A DNA stretch of 64,000 nucleotides from Vespa crabro (taxonomy: Eukaryota; Arthropoda; Insecta; Hymenoptera; Vespidae), in the NCBI RefSeq assembly GCF_910589235.1, contig NW_025813595.1, positions 310,001 to 374,000 of the forward strand, read 5' to 3'. Position 1 is the stretch's first letter; the number at the start of each line of letters is the position of its first letter. Below are positions 25,328-39,400 of the stretch, piece after piece. A model generated the notes under the pieces. The model was not told the origin of the DNA. It saw nothing but the letters and a program-made list of their open reading frames with translations, and searched no databases. The position numbers were made by a program, and so were the translations under genes.

Positions 25328-28300
25328 GCGTATATGAGCGAAAAATCGTATATACGATATGAAAGAATGTTAAGAACTTTTATTCCAATATAAAATAGAT
25401 GTTTGATCTTATGAAATGCAATGTTCTGAATCGATTGGTAACATTTTTCTAACTGTGGCACAAGTATTATTAAAGATTTCACGATTTTATCTTCGCATAT
25501 ACCGAAATTCGCGTATGTCGATTACGTTTTTCGACAATTATCATATGAAAACGCGTATTTAAACATAGTAAAAACGTTATATTATTGTTATATTCTCTAT
25601 TCTGCATCGATAGAATATAAAATCAATGAAATTGAACGAGATTTCAAGTTTTCGTTTTTCGACGATATGCGTATATGAGCGAAAAATCGTATATACGATA
25701 TGAAAGAATGTTAAGAACTTTTATTCCAATATAAAATAGATGTTTGATCTTATGAAATGCAATGTTCTGAATCGATTGGTAACATTTTTCTAACTGTGGC
25801 ACAAGTATTATTAAAGATTTCACGATTTTATCTTCGCATATACCGAAATTCGCGTATGTCGATTACGTTTTTCGACAATTATCATATGAAAACGCGTATT
25901 TAAACATAGTAAAAACGTTATATTCTTGTTATATTCTTTATTCTGCATCGATAGAATATAAAATCAATGAAATTGAACGAGATTTCAAGTTTTCGTTTTT
26001 CGACGATACGCGTATATGAGCGAAAAATCGTATATGCGATATGAAAGAATGTTAAAAACTTTGATTCCAATATAAAATAGATGTTTGATTTTATGAAATG
26101 CAATGTTCTGAATCGATTGGTAACATTTTTCTAACTGTGGCACAAGTATTATTAAAGATTTCACGATTTTATCTTCGCATATACCGAAATTCGCGTATGT
26201 CGATTACGTTTTTCGACAATTATCATATGAAAACGCGTATTTAAACATAGTAAAAACGTTATATTATTGTTATATTCTCTATTCTGCATCGATAGAATAT
26301 AAAATCAATGAAATTGAACGAGATTTCAAGTTTTCGTTTTTCGACGATATGCGTATATGAGCGAAAAATCGTATATACGATATGAAAGAATGTTAAGAAC
26401 TTTTATTCCAATATAAAATAGATGTTTGATCTTATGAAATGCAATGTTCTGAATCGATTGGTAACATTTTTCTAACTGTGGCACAAGTATTATTAAAGAT
26501 TTCACGATTTTATCTTCGCATATACCGAAATTCGCGTATGTCGATTACGTTTTTCGACAATTATCATATGAAAACGCGTATTTAAACATAGTAAAAACGT
26601 TATATTCTTGTTATATTCTTTATTCTGCATCGATAGAATATAAAATCAATGAAATTGAACGAGATTTCAAGTTTTCGTTTTTCGACGATACGCGTATATG
26701 AGCGAAAAATCGTATATACGATATGAAAGAATGTTAAAAACTTTGATTCCAATATAAAATAGATGTTTGATCTTATGAAATGCAATGTTCTGAATCGATT
26801 GGTAACATTTTTCTAACTGTGGCACATGTATTATTAAAGATTTCACGATTTTTTCTTCGCATATAACGAAATTCGCGTATGTCGATTACGTTTTTCGACA
26901 ATTATCATATGAAAACGCGTATTTAAACATAGTAAAAACGTTATATTCTTGTTATATTCTTTATTCTGCATCGATAGAATATAAAAACAATGAAATTGAA
27001 CGAGATTTCAAGTTTTCGTTTTTCGACGATACGCGTATATGAGCGAAAAATCGTATATACGATATGAAAGAATGTTAAAAACTTTGATTCCAATATAAAA
27101 TACATGTTTGATCTTATGAAATGCAATGTTCTGAATCGATTGGTAACATTTTTCTAACTGTGGCATAAGTATTATTAAAGATTTCACGATTTTATCTTCG
27201 CATATACCGAATTTCGCGTATGTCGATTACGTTTTTCGTCAATTATCTTATGAAAACGCGTATTTAAACATAGTAAAAACGTTATATTCTTGTTATATTC
27301 TTTATTCTGCTTCGATAGAATATAAAATCAATGAAATTGAACGAGATTTCAAGTTTTCGTTTTTCGACGATACGCGTATATGAGCGAAAAATCGTATATA
27401 CGATATGAAAGAATGTTAAGAACTTTTATTCCAATATAAAATAGATGTTTGATCTTATGAAATGCAATGTTCTGAATCGATTGGTAACATTTTTCTAACT
27501 GTGGCACAAGTATTATTAAAGATTTCACGATTTTATCTTCGCATATACCGAAATTCGCGTATGTCGATTACGTTTTTCGACAATTATCATATGAAAACGC
27601 GTATTTAAACATAGTAAAAACGTTATATTATTGTTATATTCTCTATTCTGCATCGATAGAATATAAAATCAATGAAATTGAACGAGATTTCAAGTTTTCG
27701 TTTTTCGACGATATGCGTATATGAGCGAAAAATCGTATATACGATATGAAAGAATGTTAAGAACTTTTATTCCAATATAAAATAGATGTTTGATCTTATG
27801 AAATGCAATGTTCTGAATCGATTGGTAACATTTTTCTAACTGTGGCACAAGTATTATTAAAGATTTCACGATTTTATCTTCGCATATACCGAAATTCGCG
27901 TATGTCGATTACGTTTTTCGACAATTATCATATGAAAACGCGTATTTAAACATAGTAAAAACGTTATATTCTTGTTATATTCTTTATTCTGCATCGATAG
28001 AATATAAAATCAATGAAATTGAACGAGATTTCAAGTTTTCGTTTTTCGACGATACGCGTATATGAGCGAAAAATCGTATATGCGATATGAAAGAATGTTA
28101 AAAACTTTGATTCCAATATAAAATAGATGTTTGATTTTATGAAATGCAATGTTCTGAATCGATTGGTAACATTTTTCTAACTGTGGCACAAGTATTATTA
28201 AAGATTTCACGATTTTATCTTCGCATATACCGAAATTCGCGTATGTCGATTACGTTTTTCGACAATTATCATATGAAAACGCGTATTTAAACATAGTAAA

Positions 28301-29419
28301 AACGTTATATTATTGTTATATTCTCTATTCTGCATCGATAGAATATAAAATCAATGAAATTGAACGAGATTTCAAGTTTTCGTTTTTCGACGATATGCGT
28401 ATATGAGCGAAAAATCGTATATACGATATGAAAGAATGTTAAGAACTTTTATTCCAATATAAAATAGATGTTTGATCTTATGAAATGCAATGTTCTGAAT
28501 CGATTGGTAACATTTTTCTAACTGTGGCACAAGTATTATTAAAGATTTCACGATTTTATCTTCGCATATACCGAAATTCGCGTATGTCGATTACGTTTTT
28601 CGACAATTATCATATGAAAACGCGTATTTAAACATAGTAAAAACGTTATATTCTTGTTATATTCTTTATTCTGCATCGATAGAATATAAAATCAATGAAA
28701 TTGAACGAGATTTCAAGTTTTCGTTTTTCGACGATACGCGTATATGAGCGAAAAATCGTATATACGATATGAAAGAATGTTAAAAACTTTGATTCCAATA
28801 TAAAATAGATGTTTGATCTTATGAAATGCAATGTTCTGAATCGATTGGTAACATTTTTCTAACTGTGGCACATGTATTATTAAAGATTTCACGATTTTTT
28901 CTTCGCATATAACGAAATTCGCGTATGTCGATTACGTTTTTCGACAATTATCATATGAAAACGCGTATTTAAACATAGTAAAAACGTTATATTCTTGTTA
29001 TATTCTTTATTCTGCATCGATAGAATATAAAAACAATGAAATTGAACGAGATTTCAAGTTTTCGTTTTTCGACGATACGCGTATATGAGCGAAAAATCGT
29101 ATATACGATATGAAAGAATGTTAAAAACTTTGATTCCAATATAAAATACATGTTTGATCTTATGAAATGCAATGTTCTGAATCGATTGGTAACATTTTTC
29201 TAACTGTGGCATAAGTATTATTAAAGATTTCACGATTTTATCTTCGCATATACCGAATTTCGCGTATGTCGATTACGTTTTTCGTCAATTATCTTATGAA
29301 AACGCGTATTTAAACATAGTAAAAACGTTATATTCTTGTTATATTCTTTATTCTGCTTCGATAGAATATAAAATCAATGAAATTGAACGAGATTTCAAGT
29401 TTTCGTTTTTCGACGATAC
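25328..29419 (+). repeat. 2,046-bp hexamer, perfect tandem duplication
   Basis: 25328-27373 and 27374-29419 are two copies of a six-monomer unit in which I found no difference. Order of marks: ATTATTG with GATATGCG; TATATGCGATATG with TGATTTTATG; the first type again; CACATGTATT with TTTTTTCTTCGCATATAACG; AAAAACAATG with ATACATGTTTG and CGAATTTCGCG; then TGCTTCGATAG. The monomer at 27263 is a hybrid: its first part equals the monomer at 29309 and its last part equals the monomer at 25217, so the exchange lies between 27374 and 27419. Confidence 0.93.
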
Positions 29420-31354
29420 GCGTATATGAGCGAAAAATCGTATATACGATATGAAAGAATGTTAAAAACTTTGATTCCAATATAAAATAGATGTTTGATC
29501 TTATGAAATGCAATGTTCTGAATCGATTGGTAACATTTTTCTAACTGTGGCACAAGTATTATTAAAGATTTCGCGATTTTATCTTCGCATATACCGAAAT
29601 TCGCGTATGTCGATTACGTTTTTCGACAATTATCATATGAAAACGCGTATTTAAACATAGTAAAAACGTCATATTCTTGTTATATTCTTTATTCTGCATC
29701 GATAGAATATAAAATCAATGAAATTGAACGAGATTTCAAGTTTTCGTTTTTCGACGATACGCGTATATGAGCGAAAAATCGTATATACGATATGAAAGAA
29801 TGTTAAAAACTTTGATTCCAATATAAAATAGATGTTTGATCTTATGAAATGCAATGTTCTGAATCGATTGGTAACATTTTTCTAAATGTGGCACAAGTAT
29901 TATTAAAGATTTCGCGATTTTATCTTCGCATATACCGAAATTCGCGTATGTCGATTACGTTTTTCGACAATTATCATATGAAAACGCGTATTTAAACATA
30001 GTAAAAACGTTATATTCTTGTTATATTCTTTATTCTGCATCGATAGAATATAAAATCAATGAAATTGAACGAGATTTCAAGTTTTCGTTTTTCGACGATA
30101 CGCGTATATGAGCGAAAAATCGTATATACGATATGAAAGAATGTTAAAATCTTTGATTCCAATATAAAATAGATGTTTGATCTTATGAAATGCAATGTTC
30201 TGAATCGATTGGTAACATTTCTCTAACTGTGGCACAAGTATTATTAAAGATTTCACGATTTTATCTTCGCATATACCGAAATTCACGTATGTCGATTACG
30301 TTTTTCGACAATTATCATATGAAAACGCGTATTTAAACATAGTAAAAACGTTATATTCTTGTTATATTCTTTATTCTGCATCGTTAGAATATAAAATCAA
30401 TGAAATTGAACGAGATTTCAAGTTTTCTTTTTTCGACGATACGCGTATATGAGCGAAAAATCGTATATACGATATGAAAGAATGTTAAAAACTTTGATTC
30501 CAATATAAAATAGATGTTTGATCTCATGAAATGCAATGTTCTGAATCGATTGGTAACATTTTTCTAACTGTGGCACAAGTATTATTAAAGATTTCACGAT
30601 TTTATCTTCGCATATACCGAAATTCGCGTATGTCGATTACGTTTTTCGACAATTATCATATGAAAACGCGTATTTAAACATAGTAAAAACGTTATATTCT
30701 TGTTATATTCTTTATTCTGCATCGATAGAATATAAAATCAATGAAATTGAACGAGATTTCAAGTTTTCGTTTTTCGACGATACGCGTATATGAGCGAAAA
30801 ATCGTATATACGATATGAAAGAATGTTAAAAACTTTGATTCCAATATAAAATAGATGTTTGATCTTATGAAATGCAATGTTCTGAATCGATTGGTAACAT
30901 TTTTCTATCTGTGGCACAAGTATTATTAAAGATTTCACGATTTAATCTTCGCATATACCGAAATTCGCGTATGTCGATTACGTTTTTCGACAATTATCAT
31001 ATGAAAACGCGTATTTAAACATAGTAAAAATGTTATATTCTTGTTATATTCTTTATTCTGCATCGATAGAATATAAAATCAATGAAATTGAACGAGATTA
31101 CAAGTTTTCGTTTTTTGACGATACGCGTATATGAGCGAAAAATCGTATATACGATATGAAAGAATGTTAAAAACATTGATTCCAATATAAAATAGATGTT
31201 TGATCTTATGAAATGCAATGTTCTGAATCGATTGGTAACATTTTTCTAACTGTGGCACAAGTATTATTAAAGATTTCACGATTTTATCTTCACATATACC
31301 GAAATTCGCGTATGTCGATTACGTTTTTCGACAATTATCATATGAAAACGCGTA
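29420..31354 (+). repeat. Mosaic with relatives at 4-9 kb
   Basis: Standard 341-bp monomers. CGTCATATTC near 29667 recalls 7513 and 8876. AAATTCACGTATG near 30280 recalls 4722 and 12899. TTTTCTTTTTTCGAC near 30423 recalls 1455 and 4863. The combination suggests an old long-range relation with the first 13 kb. Monomer 31014-31354 has GAGATTACAAG and GTTTTTTGACG. Confidence 0.75.
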
Positions 31355-33741
31355 TTTAAACATAGTAAAAACGATATATTCTTGTTATATTCTTTATTCT
31401 GCATGGATAGAATATAAAATCAATGAAATTGAACGAGATTTCAAGTTTTCGTTTTTCGACGATACGCGTATATGAGCGAAAAATCGTATATACGATATGA
31501 AAGAATGTTAAAAACTTTGATTCCAATATAAAATAGATGTTTGATCTTATGAAATGCAATGTTCTGAATCGATTGGTAACATTTTTCTAACTGTGGCACA
31601 AGTATTATTAAAGATTTCACGATTTTATCTTCGCATATACCGAAATTCGCGTATGTCGATTAAGTTTTTCGACAATTATCATATGATAACGCGTATTTAA
31701 ACATAGTAAAAACGTTATATTCTTGTTATATTCTTTATTCTGCATCGATAGAATATAAAATCAATGAAATTGAACGAGATTTCAAGTTTTCGTTTTTCGA
31801 CGATACGCGTATATGAGCGAAAAATCGTATATACGATATGAAAGAATGTTAAAAACTTTGATTCCAATATAAAATAGATGTTCGATCTTATGATATGCAA
31901 TGTTCTGAATCGATTGGTAACATTTTTCTAACTGTGGCGCAAGTATTATTAAAGATTTCACGATTTTATCTTCTCATATACCGAAATTCGCGTATGTCGA
32001 TTACGTTTTTCGAAAATTATCATATGAAAACGCGTATTTAAACATAGTAAAAACGTTATATTCTTGTTATATTCTTTATTCTGCAACGATAGAATATAAA
32101 ATCAATGAAATTGAACGAGATTTCAAGTTTTCGTTTTTCGACGATACGCGTATATGAGCGAAAAATCGTATATACGATATCAAAGAATGTTAAAAACTTT
32201 GATTCCAATATAAAATAGATGTTTGATCTTATGAAATGCAATGTTCTGAATCGATTGGTAACATTTTTCTAACTGTGGCACAAGTATTATTAAAGATTTC
32301 ACGATTTTATCCTCGCATATACCGAAATTCGCGTATGTCGATTACGTTTTTCGACAATTATCATATGAAAACGCGTATTTAAACATAGTAAAAACGTTAT
32401 ATTCTTGCTATATTCTTTATTCTGCATCGATAGAATATAAAATCAATGAAATTGAACGATATTTCAAGTTTTCGTTTTTCGACGATACGCGTATATGAGC
32501 GAAAAATCGTATATACGATATGAAAGAATGTTAAGAACTTTTATTCCAATATAAAATAGATGTTTGATCTTATGATATGGAATGTTCTGAATCGATTGGT
32601 AATATTTTTCTAACTGTGGCATAAGTATTATTAAAGATTACACGATTTTATCTTCTCATATACCGAAATTCGCGTATGTCGATTACGTTTTTCGACAATT
32701 ATCATATGATAACGCGTATTTAAACATAGTAAAAACGTTATATTCTTGTTATATTCTTTATTCTGCATCGATAGAATATAAAATCAATGAAATTGAACGA
32801 GATTTCAAGTTTTCGTTTTTCGACGATACGCGTATATGAGCGAAAAATCGTATATACGATATGAAAGAATGTTAAAAACTTTGATTCCAATATAAAATAG
32901 ATGATTGATCTTATGAAATGCAATGTTCTGAATCGATTGGTAACATTTTTCTAATTGTGGCACAAGTATTATTAAAGATTTCACGATTTTATCTTCGCAT
33001 ATACCGAAATTCGCGTATGTCGATTACGTTTTTCGACAATTTTCATATGAAACCGCGTATTTAAACATATTAAAAACGTTATATTCTTGTTATATTCTTT
33101 ATTCTGCAACGATGGAATATAAAATCAATGAAATTGAACGAGATTTCAAGTTTTCGTTTTTCGACGATACGCGTATATGATCGAAAAATCGTATATACGA
33201 TATGAAAGCTTGTTAAAAACTTTGATTCCAATATAAAATAGATATTTGATCTTATGAAATGCAATGTTCTGAATCGATTGGTAACAATTTTCTAACTGTG
33301 GCACAAGTATTATTAAAGATTTCATGATTTTATCTTCACATATACCGAAATTCGCGTATGTCGATTAAGTTTTTCGACAATTATCATATGAAAACGCGTA
33401 TTTAAACATAGTAAAAACGTTATATTCTTGTTATATTCTTTATTCTGCATCGATAGAATATAAAATCAATGAAATTGAACGAGATTTCAAGTTTTCGTTT
33501 TTCGACGATACGCGTATATTAGCGAAAAATCGTATATACGATATGAAAGAATGTTAAAAGCTTTGATTCCAATATAAAATAGATGTTTGATCATATGAAA
33601 TGCAATGTTCTGAATCGATTGGTAACATTTTTCTAACTGTGGCACAAGTATTATTAAAGATTTCACGATTTTATCTTCGCATATACCGAAATTCGCGTAT
33701 GTCGATTACGTTTTTCGACAATTATCATATGAAAACGCGTA
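31355..33741 (+). repeat. Monomers 93-99, partner of 10.9-12.95 kb
   Basis: From 32037 to 33741 five successive monomers match 11246-12950 in order, at a constant offset of 20,791 bp (61 x 341 minus the 10 bases of net indels between them). The monomer at 31355 (GCATGGATAG, AAAACGATATATTC) corresponds to 10905 with one monomer of slippage. CATATGATAACGCG at 31682 and 32705 is specific to this copy. TTATGATATGG near 32575 and TCGATGGAATAT near 33110 are private changes. Confidence 0.85.
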
Positions 33742-35785
33742 TTTAAACATAGTAAAAACGTTATATTCTTGTTATATTCTTTCTTCTGCATCGATAGAAT
33801 ATAAAATCAATGAAATTGAACGAGATTTCAAGTTTTCGTTTTTCGACGATACGCGTATATGAGCGAAAAATCGTATATACGATATGAAAGAATGTTAAAA
33901 ACTTTGATTCCAATATAAAATAGATGTTTGATCTTATGAAATGCAATGTTCTGAATCGATTGGTAACATTTTTCTAACTGTGGCACAAGTATTATTAAAG
34001 ATTTGACGATTCTATCTTCGCATATACCGAAATTCGCGTATGTCGATTACGTTTTTCGATAATTATCATATGAAAACGCGTATTTAAACATAGTAAAAAC
34101 GTAATATTCTTGTTATATTCTTTATTCTGCATCGATAGAATATAAAATCAATGAAATTGAACGAGATTTCATGTTTTCGTTTTTCGACGATACGCGTATA
34201 TGATGAAAAATCGTATATACGATATGAAAGAATGTTAAAAACTTTGATTCCAATATAAAATAGATGTTTGATCTTATGAAATGCAATGTTCTGAATCGAT
34301 TGGTAACATTTTTCTAACTGTGGCACAAGTATTATTAAAGATTTCACGATTTCATCTTCGCATATACCGATATTCGCGTATGTCGATTACGTTTTTCGAC
34401 AATTATTATATGAAAACGCGTATTTAAACATAGTAAAACGTTATATTCTTGTTATATTCTTTATTCTGCATCGATAGAATATAAAATCAATGAAATTGAA
34501 CGAGATTTCAAGTTTTCGTTTTTCGACGATACGCGTATATGAGCGAAAAATCGTATATACGATATGAAAGAATGTTAAAAACTTTGATTCCAATATAAAA
34601 TAGATGTTTGATCTTATGAAATGCAATGTTCTGAATCGATTGGTAACATTTTTCTAACTGTGGCACAAGTATTATTAAAGATTTCACGATTTTATCTTCG
34701 CATATACCGAAATTCGCGTATGTCGATTACGTTTTTCGACAATTATCATATGAAAACGCGTATTTAAACATAGTAGAAACGTTATATTCTTGTTATATTC
34801 TTTATTCTGCATCGATAGAATATAAAATCAATTAAATTGAACGAGATTTCAAGTTTTCGTTTTTCGACGATACGCGTATATGAGCGAAAAATCGTATATA
34901 CGATATGAAAGAATGGTAAAAACTTTGATTCCAATATAAAATAGATGTTTGATCTTATGAAATGCAATGTTCTGAATCGATTGGTAACACTTTTCTAACT
35001 GTGGCACAAGGATTATTAAAGATTTCACGATTTTATCTACGCATATACCGAAATTCGCGTATGTCGATTAGGTTTTTCGTCAATTATCATATGAAAACGC
35101 ATATTTAAACATAGTAAAAACGTTATATTCTTGTTATATTCTTTATTCTGCATCGATAGAATATAAAATCAATGAAATTGAACGAGATTACAAGTTTTCG
35201 TTTTTCGACGATACGCGTATATGAGCGAAAAATCGTATATACGATATGAGAGAATGTTAAAAACTTTGATTCCAATATAAAATAGATGTTTGATCTTATG
35301 AAATGCAATGTTCTGAATCGATTGGTAACATTTTTCTAACTGTGGCACAAGTATTATTAAAGATTTCACGATTTTATCTACGCATATACCGAAATTCGCG
35401 TATGTCGATTAGGTTTTTCGTCAATTATCATATGAAAACGCGTATTTAAACATAGTAAAAACGTTATATTCTTGTTATATTCTTTATTCTGCATCGATAG
35501 AATATAAAATCAATGAAATTGAACGAGATTTCAAGTTTTCGTTTTTCGACGATACGCGTATATGAGCGAAAAATCGTATATACGATATGAAAGAAAGTTA
35601 AAAACTTTGATTCCAATATAAAATAGATGTTTGATCTTATGAAATGCAATGTTCTGAATCGATTGGTAACATTTTTCTAACTGTAGCACAAGTATTATTA
35701 AAGATTTCACGATTTTATCTTCGCATATACCGAAATTCGCGTATGTCGATTACGTTTTTCGACAATTATCATATGAAAACGCGTA
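33742..35785 (+). repeat. Monomers 100-105, mosaic
   Basis: The monomer at 33742 ends with GATTCTATCTTCGC and TTTCGATAATT and is followed by a 340-bp monomer with TATATGATGAAAAATCG (34083-34422), the same succession as at 18.0 and 23.8 kb. A one-base deletion AGTAAAACG lies near 34433. Monomers at 34763 and 35104 both end with CTACGCATATACC, GATTAGG and TTTCGTCAATT, an adjacent duplicated end variant. Confidence 0.78.
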
Positions 35786-36467
35786 TTTAAACATAGTAAA
35801 AACGTTATATTCTTGGTATATTCTTTATTCTGCATCGATTGAATATAAAATCAATGATATTCAACGAGATTTCAAGTTTTCGTTTTTCATTGATACGCGT
35901 ATATGAGCGATAAATCGTATATACGATATGAAAGAATGTTAAAAACTTTGGTTCCAATATAAAATAGATGTTTGATCTTAAGAAATGCAATGTTCTGAAT
36001 CGATTGGTAACATTTTTCTAACTGTGGCACAAGTATTATTAAAGATTTCACGATTTTATCTTCGCATATACCGAAATTCTCGTGTGTCGATTACGTTTTT
36101 CGTCAATTATCATATGAAAATGCGTATTTAAACATAGTAAAAACGTTATATTCTTGTTCTATTCTTTATTCTGCATAGATAGAATATAAAATCAATGAAA
36201 TTGAAAGAGATTTCAAGTTTTCGTTTTTCGACGATACGCGTATATGAGCGAAAAATCGTATATACAATATGAAAGAATGTTAAAAACTTTGATTCCAATA
36301 TAAAATAGATGTTTGACCTTATGAAATGCAATATTCTGAATCGATTGGTAACATTTTTCTAACTGTGGCACAAGTATTATTAAAGATTTCACGATTTTAT
36401 CTTCGCATATAACGAAATTCGCGTATGACGATTACGTTTTTCGACAATTATCATATGAAAACGCGTA
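35786..36467 (+). repeat. Two strongly diverged monomers
   Basis: Monomer 35786-36126 differs from the reference at about 14 positions by hand count, far more than its neighbours: CTTGGTATATTC, ATCGATTGAATA, TGATATTCAACG, TTTTTCATTGATACG, GCGATAAATCG, TTTGGTTCC, CTTAAGAAATG, ATTCTCGTGTGTCG, TTTCGTCAATT and AAAATGCG. The next monomer (36127-36467) adds GTTCTATTC, GCATAGATAG, GAAAGAGATT, ATACAATATG, TTGACCTTATG and CAATATTCTG. They look like relics that escaped homogenisation. Confidence 0.8.
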
Positions 36468-39400
36468 TTTAAACATAGTAATAACGTTATATTCTTGTTA
36501 TATTCTTTATTCTGCATCGATAGAATATAAAATCAATGAAATTGAACGAGATTTCAAGTTTTCGTTTTTCGTCGATACGCGTATATGAGCGAAAAATCGT
36601 ATATACGATATGAAAGAATGTTAAAAACTTTGATTCCAATATAAAATAGATGTTTGATCTTATGATATGCAATGTTCTGAATCGATTGGTAACATTTTTC
36701 TAACTGTGGCTCAAGTATTATTAAAGATTTCACGATTTTATCTTCGCATATACCGAAATTCGCGTATGTCGATTACGTTTTTCGACAATTATCATATGAA
36801 AACGCGTATTTAAACATAGTAAAAACGTTATATTCTTGTTATATTCTTTATTCTGCATCGATAGAATATAAAATCAATGAAATTGAACGAGATTTCAACT
36901 TTTCGTTTTTCGACGATACGCGTATATGAGCGAAAAATCGTATATACGATATGAAAGAATGTTAAAAACGTTGATTCCAATATAAAGTAGATGTTTGATC
37001 TTATGAAATGCAATGTTCTGAATCGATTGGTAACATTTTTCTAACTGTGGCACAAGTATTATTAAAGATTTCACGATTTTATCTTCGCATATAACGTAAT
37101 TCGCGTATGTCGATTAAGTTTTTCGACAATTATCATATGAAAACGCGTATTTAAACATAGTAAAAACGTTATATTCTTGTTATATTCTTTATTCTGTATC
37201 GATAGAATATAAAATCAATGAAATTGAACGAGATTTCAAGTTTTCGTTTTTCGACGATACGCGTATATGAGCGAAAAATCGTATATACGATATGAAAGAA
37301 TGTTAAAAACTTTGATTCCAATATAAAATAGATGTTTGATCTTATGAAATGCAATGTTCTGAATCGATTGGTAACATTTCTCTAACTGTGGCACAAGTAT
37401 TATTAAAGATTTCACGATTTTATCTATGCATATACCGAAATTCGCGTATGTCGATTAGGTTTTTCGTCAATTATCATATGAAAACGCGTATTTAAACATT
37501 GTAAAAACGTTATATTCTTGTTATATTCTTTATTCTGCATCGATAGAATATAAAGTCAATGATATTGAACGAGATTTCAAGTTTTCGTTTTTCGACGATA
37601 CGCGTATATGAGCGAAAAATCGTATATACGATATGAAAGAATGTTAAAAACTTTGATTCCAATATAAAATAGATGTTTGATCTTATGAAATGCAATGTTC
37701 CGAATCGATTGGTAACATTTTTCTAACTGTGGCACAAGTATTATTAAAGATTTCACGATATTATATTCGCATATAACGAAATTCGCGTATGTCGATTACG
37801 TTTTTCGACAATTATCATATGAAAACGCGTATTTAAACATAGTAAAAACGTTATATTCTTGTTATATTCTTTATTCTGCATCGATAGAATATAAAATCAA
37901 TGAAATTGAACGAGATTTCAAGTTTTCGTTTTTCGACGATACGCGTATATGAGCGAAAAATCGTATATACGATATGAAAGAATGTTAAAAACGTTGACTC
38001 CTATATAAAGTAGATGTTTGATCTAATGAAATGCAATGTTCTGAATCGATTGGTAACATTTTTCTAACTGTGGCACAAGTATTATTAAAGATTTCACGAT
38101 TTTATCTTCGCATATAACGAAATTCGCGTATGTCGATTAAGTTTTTCTACAATTATCATATGAAAACGCGTATTTAAACATAGTAAAAACGTTATATTCT
38201 TGTTATATTCTTTATTCTGCATCGATAGAATATAAGATCAATGAAATTGAACGAGATTTCAAGTTTTCGTTTTTCGACGATACGCGTATATGAGCGAAAA
38301 ATCGTATATACGATATGAAAGAATGTTAAAAACTTTGATTCCAATATAAAATAGATGTTTGATCTTATGAAATGCAATGTTCCGAATCGATTGGTAACAT
38401 TTTTCTAACTGTGGCACAAGTATTATTAAAGATTTCACGATTTTATCTTCGCATATAACGAAATTCGCGTATGTCGATTACGTTTTTCGACAATTATCAT
38501 ATGAAAACGCGTATTTAAACATAGTAAAAACGTTATATTCTTGTTATATTCTTTATTCTGCATCGATAGAATATAAAATCATTGAAATTGAACGAGATTT
38601 CAAGTTTTCGTTTTTCGACGATACACGTATATGAGCGAAAAATCGTATATACGATATGAAAGAATGTTAAAAACTTTGATTCCAATATAAAATAGATGTT
38701 TCATCTTATGAAATGCAATGTTCTGAATTGATTGGTAACATTTTTCTAACTGAAGCACAAGTATTATTAAAGATTTCACGATTTTATCTTCGCATATATC
38801 GAAATTCGCGTATGTCGATTACGTTTTCGACAATTATCATATGAAAACGCGTATTTAAACTTAGTAAAAACGTTATATTCTTGTTATATTCTTTATTCTG
38901 CATCGATAGAATATAAAATCAATGAAATTGAACGAGATTTCAAGTTTTCGTTTTTCGACGAAACGCGTATATGAGCGAAAAATCGTATATACGATATGAA
39001 AGAATGTTAAAAACTTTGATTCCAATATAAAATAGATGTTTGACCTTATGAAATGCAATATACTGAATCGATTGGTAACATTTTTCTAACTGTGGCACAA
39101 GTATTATTAAAGATTTCACGATTTTATCTTCGCATATAACGAAATTCGCGTATGACGATTACGTTTTTCGACAATTATCATATGAAAACGCGTATTTAAA
39201 CATAGTAAAAACGTTATATTCTTGTTATATTCTTTATTCTGCATCGATAGAATATAAAATCAATGAAATTGAACGAGATTTCAAGTTTTCGTTTTTCGTC
39301 GATACGCGTATATGAGCGAAAAATCGTATATACGATATGAAAGAATGTTAAAAACTTTGATTCCAATATAAAATAGATGTTTGATCTTATGATATGCAAT

